From the NCBI GenBank assembly GCA_034336665.1, contig CM067566.1:23652330-23716329 (forward strand): DNA of 64,000 bases. Reading direction: 5' to 3'. This stretch comes from Luscinia megarhynchos (Eukaryota > Chordata > Aves > Passeriformes > Turdidae). The notes under the pieces are model-generated. The model was not told the DNA's origin. It made no database searches and saw only the letters and a list, made by a program, of their open reading frames with translations. The translations under genes were made by a program, and so were the position numbers. This document shows, piece by piece, positions 59,901 through 63,412 of this stretch. The stretch's first letter is position 1. The number at the start of each line of letters is the position of its first letter.

Positions 59901-62900
59901 AACTGAATTTCTCAAATGAAAAATTTCTTGACCAGCAGATGGCATCCTCCTACACATTCTTGAGGCGTAATAGCCATCAGCATATTCAATATTTATTTTT
60001 AAAATACATTTTAAAAATTAAATTATTAGATTGAAAAGGAAAATATGTTCTTCCTTCTATCCAGAGAGACAGAATAAATGCGTGGATCTGTTATAACTAT
60101 TACCTTCAGAGAAGAATTACAGGTAAATGTTTTTCTCTTCTTAACGACAAGAACAGTGGAATTATACTAGATCCACACTCTTGTGACTGAAAAATCCTGG
60201 AATACATCTGTAAGAAATCAGTAAATAAAAAATGGAATATTAAGGGGGGAAAAAAGAAGTATTCAGTAATTAGTTAGTACTATATGTATCAGTCTAAAGG
60301 CACAAACATGAACAGTTTTGGATATGGAGAAATAAATACCTATTAAGTAAACAAGAAATACTGTAAATCTTTGGGAATGAAGGATTTTACAATTCTGGAT
60401 CTAGCAGTAACTCTTCTGTGAACCCACAGAGGACGCTGAATATCAGTATTTGGTAAGCACTTCAATATTCTAAGAATTTTTAAGCAGTTGTACAAATATG
60501 TGTATCATAAGTGCACATTTTCTATTTTTAAAGGAACATACTTTCAGTACACTAAGGTATTAAATGTTTTTCAGCTACCAAATTAGAAGAATTTGAGGTA
60601 TATAGCAATGGACTCTGTTTCACTCCACACTTACACAAACAGAAGAAAAGAACAATTAAAAAGAAAAAGAAAAGATAAATGATTTCTGTTCAGCTTCTGT
60701 AACAGATGACATCCTTAAGAAGTGAGTTACTAGGCACATATTCCAGAACTGTCAGAATCTGATTAGCAGTCTCATCTATTATTAATACCTAATGCTTTCT
60801 GAAGGACAACTAATAAAACAACTCAAGTTGTAGACATTAGGAGCAAGGTTTTATGCTTCTAGATTTTTTCAAAAGAGTAAAATCTAGCAGAGAATACATA
60901 AAAAACTATTTACTATTCATATTTTTACTTCAGTAGTTTAAGAACACATAGCTATGTATGTGCAACACATACTGTTACCCTGAATCTGCCAAGATCTTCC
61001 TTGTATTTACGTACCCATGCCCATCCAGTCTGATGTTTCCAACAAAGTCATAGAGGTGGCGGTTTGGGCTCTCACACTCAATTCTGCCAGAGAGCTGCAT
61101 CAAGCTTTCTGCATCCTTGATGTCTGCTGTTAGTGGCAAACCCTGTAAACAAAATTCATTTGTCATGACATTAAAAAACACTAACCAATAACAAATCTAC
61201 ATATAAATCTAAATAGCTAAACAAGAAAACAGTCATCCCTATTACAGCAGAATTGAAAAGCCACACTTTACTGTTGTAACTGGGTGCTACAGTGAAAAAG
61301 TCACCTTGACATCTGAAAATACCAAGACAGGGTCATAATCCATCACAGAGCTCAGCAAGAATGTCCCTGCATAGTGACAGAACACTCAGTCAAAATCTGC
61401 TATTCCCTGCCTGTCCCTGAAGGACAATACTGGCCCCATCAGCTGATTTCTGCAGGGATTCTGCCTCATCATCTGTTAACAAAGCCAGTACCCAAACTAT
61501 TTATCTTTCTACCTATTCTACCAAAGAAAAACCCTAAAACAAAGCACAAAGAATGACTTAGCCACAACCACTCATTCCTCTTCTTTTATGATGCTAATAA
61601 TCCATAGCTTTTTATTCAAAGCACTAAAATTTCAGAGTCTTCTAGAACATCCATTAATGCAATGTTTTTATAAGTATTAATAGATAAAAATATTAGGAAT
61701 ATTATCAAAAATGAAATTCCTACCTGTCGAATTTTTAAGTTTGTCTCACCATCTAAGTTAGATGTTTCAATGTAGCACATGGCCTGTGGTTCACTATTAA
61801 GAAAAAAAAAGTCCTGAATTCAAAATTCCAATGGCAAAATCCATAAACTTCCTGTAATCTTGTAATACTTATTTACACAAACCTATTTGTCTTATCAAGT
61901 CTTCAAAACCAGAATAATTTACAGCCAAATCTATAAAATCTAACAGAACTTTACATCTTCAGAGAAGTTTGCCAAAGGCTATTTTCTTAAACAAAACATT
62001 GATAAAAGCACTGCACTTACAAAAGAAGCCTAGATTATGGATAACATAATAGGAGTTTTTGAAATATATCCTCCTTCTACCATTTCAAAAGCTTTTTTAT
62101 AAATTAAAAGTTTTAAAGTTAACACAGAATATTACTACTTGAATGCAAAATCTCTTTGACAAATACTGAGAAATTTCTAAATTACTCCAGCTCCCTTTTC
62201 TGGGCATGAGGACAGAACACATACTATTTAAATTTAAGACAGAAAGAACTTTTGATTCTGAAAAGGATCAAATAAGTCACAAAACCCCCTTAACACTTAA
62301 AAGAATAAAGGTTTACTTTCTACTACACTTCAATACTTCTAGTATTTTCCTTCCTTCTAGCATGAAAGCCAAGCATCAATTATTTTAAAAATTTCCTTTA
62401 TTAATGCAACAGTGGCTACAAATAAGTGACTTAATTTCAGATTATTTGCAGGATAATGTTAAGTAGGCTATTTAAAAGCAATTTTTTAAAGTACAAGCAT
62501 TAAAATGTGAAAAATTATAATAAGGTATGTTCAGGCTGCTGTTTTATTCTTGGCAAACTTCTCTAAAAATATAAGTAACTTTTATTTAGCCTGTTTGGAT
62601 GGAAATACCTGTGTAAGACACACAATTCTAACATTTTTATTAGTTAACAATAAAAACCAAACAATATTTTTGTAATGCACTTTTAAAACAAAGGCAGCAA
62701 AGACATTTCAAGTGAGATTCATGCTTAATTGCAGTAACTGTAGCAGATTACAGTGATCTCCAAAGTAAGTTACAGTTAGATCAAGGCAGGCCCATTGATT
62801 GGTTAGGGAAAAAACGAAGTGTGATAAGAGTGCAGACAATAGCATAAAGCTGACATGTCTAAGAAACATGCACTTTGTCACAATACACAAGAACAGCGCT

Positions 62901-63412
62901 GCTTTTGCCACCACATGCAGCAGAGATTGTGCAACATCCAAGTTTGTGCAGAGGGTCCTCTACCAGTCCCACCAATGTTAAACTGTATTATTTGCTGAAA
63001 ATAGTGAGTTGGTAGAAACATGTATATTCCTCTTGAACGTATATTTAACCTGGTGTTTAACTTTTTTTCTTCAATGACAACTTGTATGATAAAATTTCAT
63101 ATGGGTAGTGTAAAAACCAAAGAGGAGGGAAACAATTTTAACTTCTTAAAGTGTTATTGCACATTTTCACTTCAATAATCTGCACTTGATAAAAAAACCT
63201 TTTCTAATTTTATAAATACATAAGTTTTGTTGGAGAAAGGTGAATAGGAAAACAAAGATTATCAAAATGTCAGTTTTGTTCATATTTGGTATATGAGGAC
63301 CCACATACACGTATCCTGTGCAACTACTTTATTCTAACCTTGATGACAGACTGATGAGATCAGCTGGGAGATGTTCCCCATTGGTCACTCTCACTACTTC
63401 CCCTACTGCCAC
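5871..63412 (-). CDS. ATP8A1: ATP8A1, P4-ATPase aminophospholipid flippase (partial, 27 internal exons)
   Basis: This gene encodes the catalytic subunit of a P4-type ATPase. With a CDC50-family partner it moves phosphatidylserine, and to a lesser extent phosphatidylethanolamine, from the outer or luminal to the cytosolic leaflet of Golgi, endosome and plasma membranes. Joining 27 exons gives 891 open codons. In window numbering: DGET at 39-42, M4 with PISL at 206-209, the phosphorylated Asp of DKTGT at 259, KGA at 422-424, TGDK at 535-538, GDGAND at 650-655, and the M5 lysine at 715. Adding 150 gives human numbering, which places the Asp at 409 as expected. ATP8A1 rather than ATP8A2 follows from the [14 protein letters not shown] stretch and from the 15-residue optional exon. 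M1-M2 and M10 plus the C-terminus lie outside. No frameshift or stop was seen, so it looks functional. Confidence 0.97.
5979..6428. other. Intron between window exons 26 and 27
   Basis: A 450-bp AT-rich intron with nothing recognisable. Confidence 0.65.
6429..6485 (-). CDS. ATP8A1: ATP8A1 window exon 26: M8 helix
   Basis: Reads [19 protein letters not shown] and covers human residues 987-1005. It completes M8; the CLKAGLET stretch is shared by ATP8A1 and ATP8A2. The last codon is Leu (TTG) where I recall Trp in human. The acceptor is CCTTAAG, a less usual AAG, behind a long pyrimidine tract. The exon is 57 nt, with donor TTG|GTAAGC and phase 0 at both ends. Confidence 0.95.
6486..9540. other. 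Intron between window exons 25 and 26
   Basis: A 3.1-kb AT-rich intron with a T run at about 8094-8110 and a GA-rich stretch near 9157-9175. A weak tRNA-like relic at 8587-8636 is listed separately. Confidence 0.55.
8587..8636 (+). repeat. tRNA-like relic (box A present, box B poor)
   Basis: TAGCTCAGTAGT matches 11 of 12 positions of the tRNA box A. GATTCAGCTCT about 39 nt downstream resembles a decayed box B. The D-arm partner strand is lost (AGAA in place of GAGC). At most this is a fragment of a tRNA-derived SINE. Chance is a real alternative. Confidence 0.2.
9541..9602 (-). CDS. ATP8A1: ATP8A1 window exon 25: M7-M8 loop and M8 start
   Basis: Completes Gly, then reads [20 protein letters not shown]. 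It covers human residues 966-986. [10 protein letters not shown] begins M8. Thr replaces the human Phe in GNFVYT, a non-conservative change at the membrane helix start. The exon is 62 nt, with acceptor TTTCCAG, donor ACT|GTAAGT, and exit phase 0. Confidence 0.95.
9603..12948. other. Intron between window exons 24 and 25
   Basis: A 3.3-kb intron. A stretch at about 11580-12260 is somewhat richer in G and C and less repetitive. It could be conserved non-coding DNA or an old unrecognised insertion; I see no exon in it. The rest is AT-rich. Confidence 0.5.
12949..13027 (-). CDS. ATP8A1: ATP8A1 window exon 24: M7 helix
   Basis: Reads [20 protein letters not shown], then LKALQH plus one base. It covers human residues 940-966. 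The hydrophobic [17 protein letters not shown] is M7. Phe replaces Val after FHS, and His replaces Tyr at the end, relative to the human sequence I recall. The exon is 79 nt, with acceptor TTCTTAG, donor CACG|GTAAGT, and exit phase 1. Confidence 0.97.
13028..15546. other. Intron between window exons 23 and 24
   Basis: A 2.5-kb intron with an A24 run at 15277-15300 and a (CA/TA)-rich simple repeat at about 15356-15390. Open frames of 98 (minus) and 106 codons (plus) near 13480-14134 show no domain and are K- or S-rich AT artefacts. Confidence 0.55.
15277..15300. repeat. A24 homopolymer
   Basis: An uninterrupted run of 24 A, followed at once by GAAGG. As with the run at 19945, no identifiable retroposed body precedes it. 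Confidence 0.85.
15547..15669 (-). CDS. ATP8A1: ATP8A1 window exon 23: M6 and M6-M7 loop
   Basis: Reads [20 protein letters not shown], then [20 protein letters not shown] and K. It covers human residues 899-939 without a change that I can recall. The [10 protein letters not shown] stretch is the M6 end conserved across P4-ATPases. It lies 117 bp from exon 22. The exon is 123 nt, with acceptor CTACTAG, donor AAG|GTAGAT, and phase 0 throughout. Confidence 0.98.
15787..15861 (-). CDS. ATP8A1: ATP8A1 window exon 22: M5 end to M6 start
   Basis: Reads [20 protein letters not shown] and GLYNV. It covers human residues 874-898. It finishes M5 ([10 protein letters not shown]) and begins M6 (WCIGLYNV). 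Val replaces the Ile I recall as the first residue in human. The 75-nt exon is phase 0 at both ends, with acceptor TTTTGCAG and donor GTG|GTAAGA. Confidence 0.97.
16595..16633. promoter_or_regulatory. Homeodomain-type palindrome with adjacent TAATTA
   Basis: ACATAATCAATTATGT at 16595-16610 is an inverted repeat with a 2-nt spacer. Its centre, TAATCAATTA, is a TAAT-NN-ATTA site of the paired-class P2 type. TTAATTATGCA follows at 16623-16633 and combines TAATTA with ATGCA, a POU-like half site. This makes it a candidate enhancer site, but motif clustering in AT-rich DNA can be accidental. Confidence 0.3.
19945..19967. repeat. A23 homopolymer
   Basis: An uninterrupted run of 23 A. It could be a retroposon tail, but I recognise no element 5' of it and no target duplication. 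Confidence 0.85.
20685..20707. repeat. (TA)n microsatellite
   Basis: About 11.5 uninterrupted TA units. A second AT-rich stretch of ATAATATA-like units lies near 20840-20880. These are typical intronic simple repeats. Confidence 0.9.
21532..21642 (-). CDS. ATP8A1: ATP8A1 window exon 21: M5 start with substrate-site lysine
   Basis: Reads [20 protein letters not shown], then [17 protein letters not shown]. It covers human residues 837-873. M5 begins at about [10 protein letters not shown]. The Lys of YKN (window 715, human 865) is the residue whose counterpart in ATP8A2 is required for phosphatidylserine transport. The preceding intron is only 109 bp. The exon is 111 nt and symmetric in phase 0, with acceptor TTTTGCAG and donor GAG|GTAATT. 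Confidence 0.98.
21752..21935 (-). CDS. ATP8A1: ATP8A1 window exon 20: P domain hinge GDGAND
   Basis: Completes Arg, then reads [20 protein letters not shown] and [20 protein letters not shown]. It ends with [20 protein letters not shown] and Q, covering human residues 775-836. GDGAND (window 650-655) binds the Mg2+ ion needed for phosphoryl transfer. [18 protein letters not shown] and the following FKYLKN are ATP8A1-type; ATP8A2 has VGMIQ, ATNNSDYAIAQ and FSYLEK. The exon is 184 nt, the longest here, with acceptor CCCCCAG and donor CAG|GTAGGT, and exit phase 0. Confidence 0.99.
21936..24489. other. Intron between window exons 19 and 20
   Basis: A 2.6-kb intron. It holds a 21-bp tandem duplication with a hairpin at 22134-22210, listed separately, and a T run near 22830. 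No exon or mobile element was recognised. Confidence 0.6.
22134..22210. repeat. Tandem duplication with embedded hairpin
   Basis: A 21-bp unit starting TTACCAAGGTGACA occurs twice head to tail (22143-22163 and 22164-22184). The 17-bp string GAAGTCACCTTACCAAG occurs at 22134-22150 and again at 22194-22210. GTCACCTTACCAAGGTGAC at 22137-22155 forms a perfect 8-bp stem with a 3-nt loop. All copies are exact, so the duplication looks recent. Confidence 0.8.
24490..24662 (-). CDS. ATP8A1: ATP8A1 window exon 19: P domain
   Basis: Reads [20 protein letters not shown], then [20 protein letters not shown], then [17 protein letters not shown] plus two bases of Arg. It covers human residues 718-775. [13 protein letters not shown] and the SCKAVICCR block are P-domain elements conserved across P4-ATPases. 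The exon is 173 nt, with acceptor GCAACAG, donor CAG|GTAAGG, and exit phase 2. Confidence 0.98.
24663..29398. other. Intron between window exons 18 and 19
   Basis: A 4.7-kb intron holding a plus-strand CR1 LINE fragment of about 1.07 kb at 26168-27240. The flanks are AT-rich with no further recognised elements. Confidence 0.65.
26168..27240 (+). mobile_element. CR1 LINE fragment (ORF2 reverse transcriptase and C-terminal parts)
   Basis: A GC-richer block on the plus strand. Translation in broken frames gives [16 protein letters not shown], then a block ending [11 protein letters not shown], then [11 protein letters not shown]. These match the CR1 reverse transcriptase. Further on, [40 protein letters not shown] and EKRRLRR match the ORF2 C-terminal region. 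The last part, [20 protein letters not shown] to VLGDIV and a stop at 27209-27211, is the ORF2 end. Stops and frameshifts, plus an internal deletion near 26625-26655, show an old, dead copy. It is truncated at the 5' end, as is usual for CR1. Confidence 0.88.
29399..29463 (-). CDS. ATP8A1: ATP8A1 window exon 18: P domain
   Basis: Completes Gly, then reads [20 protein letters not shown] and D. It covers human residues 696-717. The 65-nt exon has acceptor TTAACAG, donor GAC|GTAAGT, and exit phase 0. The start of the next exon, GTRETL, joins directly. Confidence 0.96.
29464..30635. other. Intron between window exons 17 and 18
   Basis: A 1.2-kb AT-rich intron. I see nothing recognisable in it. 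Confidence 0.6.
30636..30774 (-). CDS. ATP8A1: ATP8A1 window exon 17: P domain with TGDK
   Basis: Reads [20 protein letters not shown], then [20 protein letters not shown] and ETAINI plus one base of Gly. It covers human residues 650-696. TGDKQETA (window 535-542) is the P-domain motif that contributes to ATP and phosphate handling. Gln-Asp-Lys-Val replaces human QDQV. The exon is 139 nt, with acceptor TTCACAG, donor TTG|GTATTA, and exit phase 1. Confidence 0.98.
30775..32627. other. Intron between window exons 16 and 17
   Basis: A 1.9-kb intron containing a CR1 3' tail at 32084-32205 and, upstream at about 31795-31875, a more decayed stretch that may belong to the same insertion. The rest is AT-rich. 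Confidence 0.6.
32084..32205 (+). mobile_element. CR1 LINE 3'-end fragment
   Basis: GCTCCCTCCTTGTGGATACT, then GGGCAAGC, CCTGCTCTGAGCAGAG and GACCTCCTGAAGTCCCTTCC occur in the order of the CR1 3' end. The consensus there runs from a wound-down ORF2 end to a tail reading GACCTCC-(A/T)GAGGTCCCTTCCAA. The element is on the plus strand, antisense to ATP8A1. A degraded stretch at 31795-31875 (GTCCAACAGAGGGACACC, GGCCCAGAGCAC) resembles an upstream part of CR1. Divergence is high. Confidence 0.75.
32628..32767 (-). CDS. ATP8A1: ATP8A1 window exon 16: N to P domain return
   Basis: Completes Gly, then reads [20 protein letters not shown], then [20 protein letters not shown] and YELIEK. It covers human residues 603-649. 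GLRTLCFA is the P-type ATPase segment returning from the N domain. [10 protein letters not shown] differs from ATP8A2 (LSENEYEEWL). The exon is 140 nt, with acceptor CCTAG, donor AAA|GTATGT, and exit phase 0. Confidence 0.98.
32768..36268. other. Intron between window exons 15 and 16
   Basis: A 3.5-kb AT-rich intron. Scattered 60-84 codon open frames look random. No repeat family or regulatory site was recognised. Confidence 0.55.
36269..36353 (-). CDS. ATP8A1: ATP8A1 window exon 15: N domain
   Basis: Reads [20 protein letters not shown], then HLEQFATE plus one base of Gly. It covers human residues 575-603. [10 protein letters not shown] follows KGA in ATP8A proteins; ATP8A2 has a different sequence (NVIFERL), which supports ATP8A1. 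The exon is 85 nt, with acceptor TTGTAG, donor AAG|GTTGGT, and exit phase 1. Confidence 0.97.
36354..37362. other. Intron between window exons 14 and 15
   Basis: A 1.0-kb intron with a T run of 14 at about 36405-36418. No repeat family or exon was recognised. Confidence 0.6.
37363..37432 (-). CDS. ATP8A1: ATP8A1 window exon 14: N domain with KGA
   Basis: Completes Ser and reads [20 protein letters not shown] then KGA. It covers human residues 551-574. KGA (window residues 422-424) is the P-type ATPase nucleotide-pocket signature whose Lys lies near the ATP adenine. The 70-nt exon has acceptor TTTCAG, donor GCT|GTGAGT, and exit phase 0. Confidence 0.97.
37433..42848. other. Intron between window exons 13 and 14
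   Basis: A 5.4-kb intron. The stretch 40330-40770 stays open on both strands (minus-strand frame of 123 codons, plus-strand frame of 81) without any recognisable domain. The rest is AT-rich with short A/T runs. No mobile element was identified with confidence. Confidence 0.55.
42849..42898 (-). CDS. ATP8A1: ATP8A1 window exon 13: N domain
   Basis: Reads [16 protein letters not shown] plus two bases of Ser and covers human residues 535-551. At 50 nt it is one of the shortest constitutive exons here, separated from exon 12 by only 171 bp. The [10 protein letters not shown] stretch is strongly conserved in P4-ATPases. Acceptor TTCTTCAG, donor AAG|GTAAAT, exit phase 2. Confidence 0.95.
43070..43152 (-). 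CDS. ATP8A1: ATP8A1 window exon 12: N domain
   Basis: After the split Asp it reads [20 protein letters not shown] and ends DSVIIES. It covers human residues 507-534. DEGALVRAA is the conserved start of the N-domain core. The following RNLR replaces KQLN in the human sequence I recall. The exon is 83 nt, with acceptor GCTGCAG, donor TCT|GTAAGT, and exit phase 0. Confidence 0.96.
43153..44385. other. Intron between window exons 11 and 12
   Basis: A 1.2-kb intron. It includes a weak tRNA-like relic at about 43360-43432, listed separately. No other repeat was recognised. Confidence 0.6.
43360..43432 (+). repeat. tRNA-like relic, possibly a tRNA-derived SINE head
   Basis: TTAGCTCAGTAATTAGAGCA resembles a tRNA D arm: a GCTC/GAGC stem and 10 of 12 matches to box A. 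About 57 nt downstream, AGTTCATTGGG faintly resembles box B. The anticodon stem does not form. This suggests an old MIR or CORE-SINE type fragment, not a working tRNA, and chance is not excluded. Confidence 0.3.
44386..44491 (-). CDS. ATP8A1: ATP8A1 window exon 11: N domain
   Basis: Reads [20 protein letters not shown], then [15 protein letters not shown] plus one base of Asp. It covers human residues 472-507. The LAVCHT-like and YQAASPDE stretches form part of the P4-ATPase nucleotide-binding fold. The exon is 106 nt, with acceptor TTCTTAG, donor CAG|GTGAGA, and exit phase 1. Confidence 0.97.
44492..46491. other. Intron between window exons 10 and 11
   Basis: A 2.0-kb AT-rich intron with short homopolymers. 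I see nothing identifiable in it. Confidence 0.6.
46492..46564 (-). CDS. ATP8A1: ATP8A1 window exon 10: N-domain start
   Basis: Reads [20 protein letters not shown] and ends QNNH. It covers human residues 447-471. The KTFSD and [10 protein letters not shown] parts match, but the first eight residues (QGPQNGEE) differ from the human QNSQFGDE I recall. This region between the phosphorylation site and the nucleotide-binding core is known to vary. The exon is 73 nt, with acceptor TTTCCAG and donor CAC|GTAAGT. Its first base completes Trp after the microexon or Gly without it. Confidence 0.93.
47808..47890. repeat. A/C-rich low-complexity tract
   Basis: A stretch of A and C runs with AAACCC-like and CAACAA units. 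It lacks TTAGGG/CCCTAA units, so it is not an interstitial telomere. Simple-sequence decay is the likely origin. Confidence 0.6.
48963..49007. repeat. Short tandem repeat, about 21-bp period
   Basis: CCAGAGTA at 48963 is followed by CCAGAGTATT units at 48971 and 48992, the latter two 21 bp apart. The copies are imperfect and incomplete. It is probably a local slippage product with no evident function. Confidence 0.55.
49195..49239 (-). CDS. ATP8A1: ATP8A1 window exon 9: optional 45-nt microexon
   Basis: Adds 15 residues, [15 protein letters not shown], when joined between the flanking phase-2 boundaries. It enters and leaves in phase 2, so skipping keeps the frame and leaves a Gly at the junction. 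Human ATP8A1 has two main isoforms, 1164 and 1149 residues, differing by exactly this 15-residue insertion at the start of the N domain. The core PEPEDY and the closing Trp are kept, while the middle differs from the human sequence I recall. The acceptor is TTGTGCAG and the donor is TTG|GTAAGC. Confidence 0.88.
49240..49765. other. Intron upstream of the microexon
   Basis: A 526-bp intron. On the gene strand its 3' end carries a long pyrimidine tract with CUUUCUCUUCUC-type PTB-like sites. A UGUGCAG sequence directly abuts the microexon acceptor. This layout is seen at regulated neural exons, and here it is an inference from sequence only. Confidence 0.5.
49766..49854 (-). CDS. ATP8A1: ATP8A1 window exon 8: phosphorylation site DKTGT
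   Basis: Reads [20 protein letters not shown], then KCTVAGIAY plus two bases of a Gly codon. The Asp of DKTGTLT (window residue 259, human 409) is the residue phosphorylated by ATP in every catalytic cycle. It is intact, so the protein should be an active P-type ATPase. The 89-nt exon has acceptor TTTAG and donor GG|GTAGGT, and leaves in phase 2. It can join either the 45-nt microexon or the following exon in frame. Confidence 0.98.
49855..52274. other. Intron between window exons 7 and 8
   Basis: A 2.4-kb AT-rich intron. Several 60-75 codon open frames occur on both strands but none resembles a known protein. No repeat family was recognised. Confidence 0.6.
52275..52352 (-). CDS. ATP8A1: ATP8A1 window exon 7: M4-P domain linker
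   Basis: Reads [20 protein letters not shown] and ends NEELGQ. It covers human residues 377-402. The [12 protein letters not shown] stretch immediately precedes the phosphorylation loop in P4-ATPases. The exon is 78 nt and symmetric in phase 0, with acceptor CTCTAG and donor CAG|GTAGAT. The second residue is Ile where I recall Leu in human. Confidence 0.97.
52353..54614. other. Intron between window exons 6 and 7
   Basis: A 2.3-kb intron whose lower-coordinate half is ordinary AT-rich sequence, with an A run near 53372-53384. The upper half is occupied by a more GC-rich solo LTR at 53689-54408, listed separately. Confidence 0.65.
53689..54408. mobile_element. Solo LTR of an endogenous retrovirus, probably ERVL-like
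   Basis: A 720-bp block clearly richer in G and C than the flanking intron. It begins TGATGTGA and ends TCACAACA, giving TG...CA ends and an imperfect terminal inverted repeat matching at 7 of 8 positions. It is flanked by a perfect 5-bp direct repeat AACAT at 53684-53688 and 54409-54413, the expected target-site duplication. A 5-bp duplication fits ERVL (class III). No gag, pol or env coding is present, so this is the LTR left after recombination between two LTRs. Orientation is not certain. Open frames inside it, up to 92 codons, are not retroviral genes. Confidence 0.75.
54615..54742 (-). CDS. ATP8A1: ATP8A1 window exon 6: M4 helix with PISL
   Basis: Reads [20 protein letters not shown], then [12 protein letters not shown], then [10 protein letters not shown]. 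This is M4. The PISL motif (window residues 206-209) is the unwound centre of the helix that gates lipid passage. The two Asn before it (202-203, human 352-353) are the positions reported to contact the phosphatidylserine headgroup. The residue before QAYF is Ile where I recall Thr in human. The exon is 128 nt, enters in phase 1 and leaves in phase 0. A plus-strand open frame of 65 codons here is only its antisense shadow. Confidence 0.97.
54743..56789. other. Intron between window exons 5 and 6
   Basis: A 2.0-kb AT-rich intron. Nothing beyond short homopolymer runs was recognised. Confidence 0.6.
56790..56955 (-). CDS. ATP8A1: ATP8A1 window exon 5: M3 helix
   Basis: Starts [19 protein letters not shown]. 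The hydrophobic run [20 protein letters not shown] follows (window residues about 148-167), which is transmembrane helix M3. It ends with [15 protein letters not shown] plus one base of a split Tyr codon and covers human residues 279-334. The exon is 166 nt, with acceptor TTTGCAG, donor AATT|GTAAGA, and exit phase 1. Confidence 0.97.
56956..57766. other. Intron between window exons 4 and 5
   Basis: An 811-bp AT-rich intron. I see no repeat family, no coding exon and no clear regulatory site in it. Confidence 0.6.
57767..57878 (-). CDS. ATP8A1: ATP8A1 window exon 4: A domain to M3 linker
   Basis: Starts with the last base of the split Gly, then [20 protein letters not shown], then [17 protein letters not shown]. 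It covers human residues 241-278. The [12 protein letters not shown] block is a P4-ATPase signature at the end of the actuator domain. The exon is 112 nt, with acceptor TTCTAG, donor CAG|GTTTGT, and exit phase 0. Confidence 0.97.
59804..60176. repeat. Nested inverted-repeat element (possible MITE or DNA-transposon relic)
   Basis: The left arm at 59804-59853 starts TTACCTGCAATTC and ends GCCACAC. It is matched in reverse complement by the right arm at 60081-60126, with roughly 80 percent identity over about 47 bp and one 3-bp gap. A third, partial copy at about 60157-60176 is in the same orientation as the left arm (ATTATACTAGATCCAC against ATTATATTAGAGCCAC). With the middle copy it forms a second, tighter inverted pair starting from GTGGATCT. 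The spacer is about 230 bp with no open frame of note. I do not recognise the family. An ancient non-autonomous DNA transposon is the simplest reading. Confidence 0.55.
59932..59945 (+). promoter_or_regulatory. CTCF-like core motif
   Basis: CCAGCAGATGGCAT matches 13 of 14 positions of the CTCF core CCASYAGRKGGCRS, missing only the last base. It sits in the spacer of the inverted-repeat element. Occupancy is unknown and a motif of this length can occur by chance. Confidence 0.35.
61015..61142 (-). CDS. ATP8A1: ATP8A1 window exon 3: A domain
   Basis: Begins [20 protein letters not shown] and continues through [20 protein letters not shown] to GHG, where the Gly codon is split. It matches human residues 199-241. 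The [13 protein letters not shown] block is nearly invariant in P4-ATPases of the 8A group. The 128-nt exon has acceptor TTTACAG and donor GG|GTACGT, and leaves in phase 2. A few substitutions from human are seen near its start (PLTA, AES, MQL). Confidence 0.96.
61143..61723. other. Intron between window exons 2 and 3
   Basis: A 581-bp intron. It holds only AT-rich sequence and a short T-rich stretch. No repeat or regulatory element was recognised. Confidence 0.65.
61724..61793 (-). CDS. ATP8A1: ATP8A1 window exon 2: A domain with DGET
   Basis: Completes the split Ser, then reads [20 protein letters not shown] and ends in IRQ. DGET is the P4-ATPase equivalent of the TGES loop of other P-type ATPases. 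Its Glu (window residue 41, human 191) drives dephosphorylation of the aspartyl phosphate. The exon is 70 nt, with acceptor TAATAG, donor CAG|GTAGGA, and exit phase 0. Confidence 0.97.
61794..63338. other. Intron between window exons 1 and 2
   Basis: AT-rich sequence with short A and T runs. The open frames seen here, such as 62708-62941 on the minus strand and 62206-62388 on the plus strand, have no recognisable similarity and look like chance frames. No repeat family was recognised. Confidence 0.6.
63339..63412 (-). CDS. ATP8A1: ATP8A1 window exon 1: start of A domain
   Basis: Reads [20 protein letters not shown] and ends in SLSS plus two bases of a split Ser codon. It corresponds to human residues 151-175. 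It belongs to the actuator domain, where the GEHLPAD stretch is typical of P4-ATPases. The acceptor is TGTAG and the donor is AAG|GTTAG. It is 74 nt long, enters in phase 0 and leaves in phase 2. Confidence 0.95.

Larger units (their letters stand above)
57879..61014. other. Intron between window exons 3 and 4
   Basis: A 3.1-kb intron. Its one structured part is the nested inverted-repeat segment at 59804-60176, listed separately, with a CTCF-like motif in its spacer. The remainder is AT-rich with short T or A runs, for example near 59466-59475, and no coding potential. Confidence 0.65.

Noticed and set aside
5871..63412. ATP8A2 as the gene identity
   Set aside because: The exons read [33 protein letters not shown] and ISESDYQEW, which are ATP8A1-type. 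ATP8A2 has different residues at each of these places as I recall them. The length is colinear with ATP8A1 without gaps.
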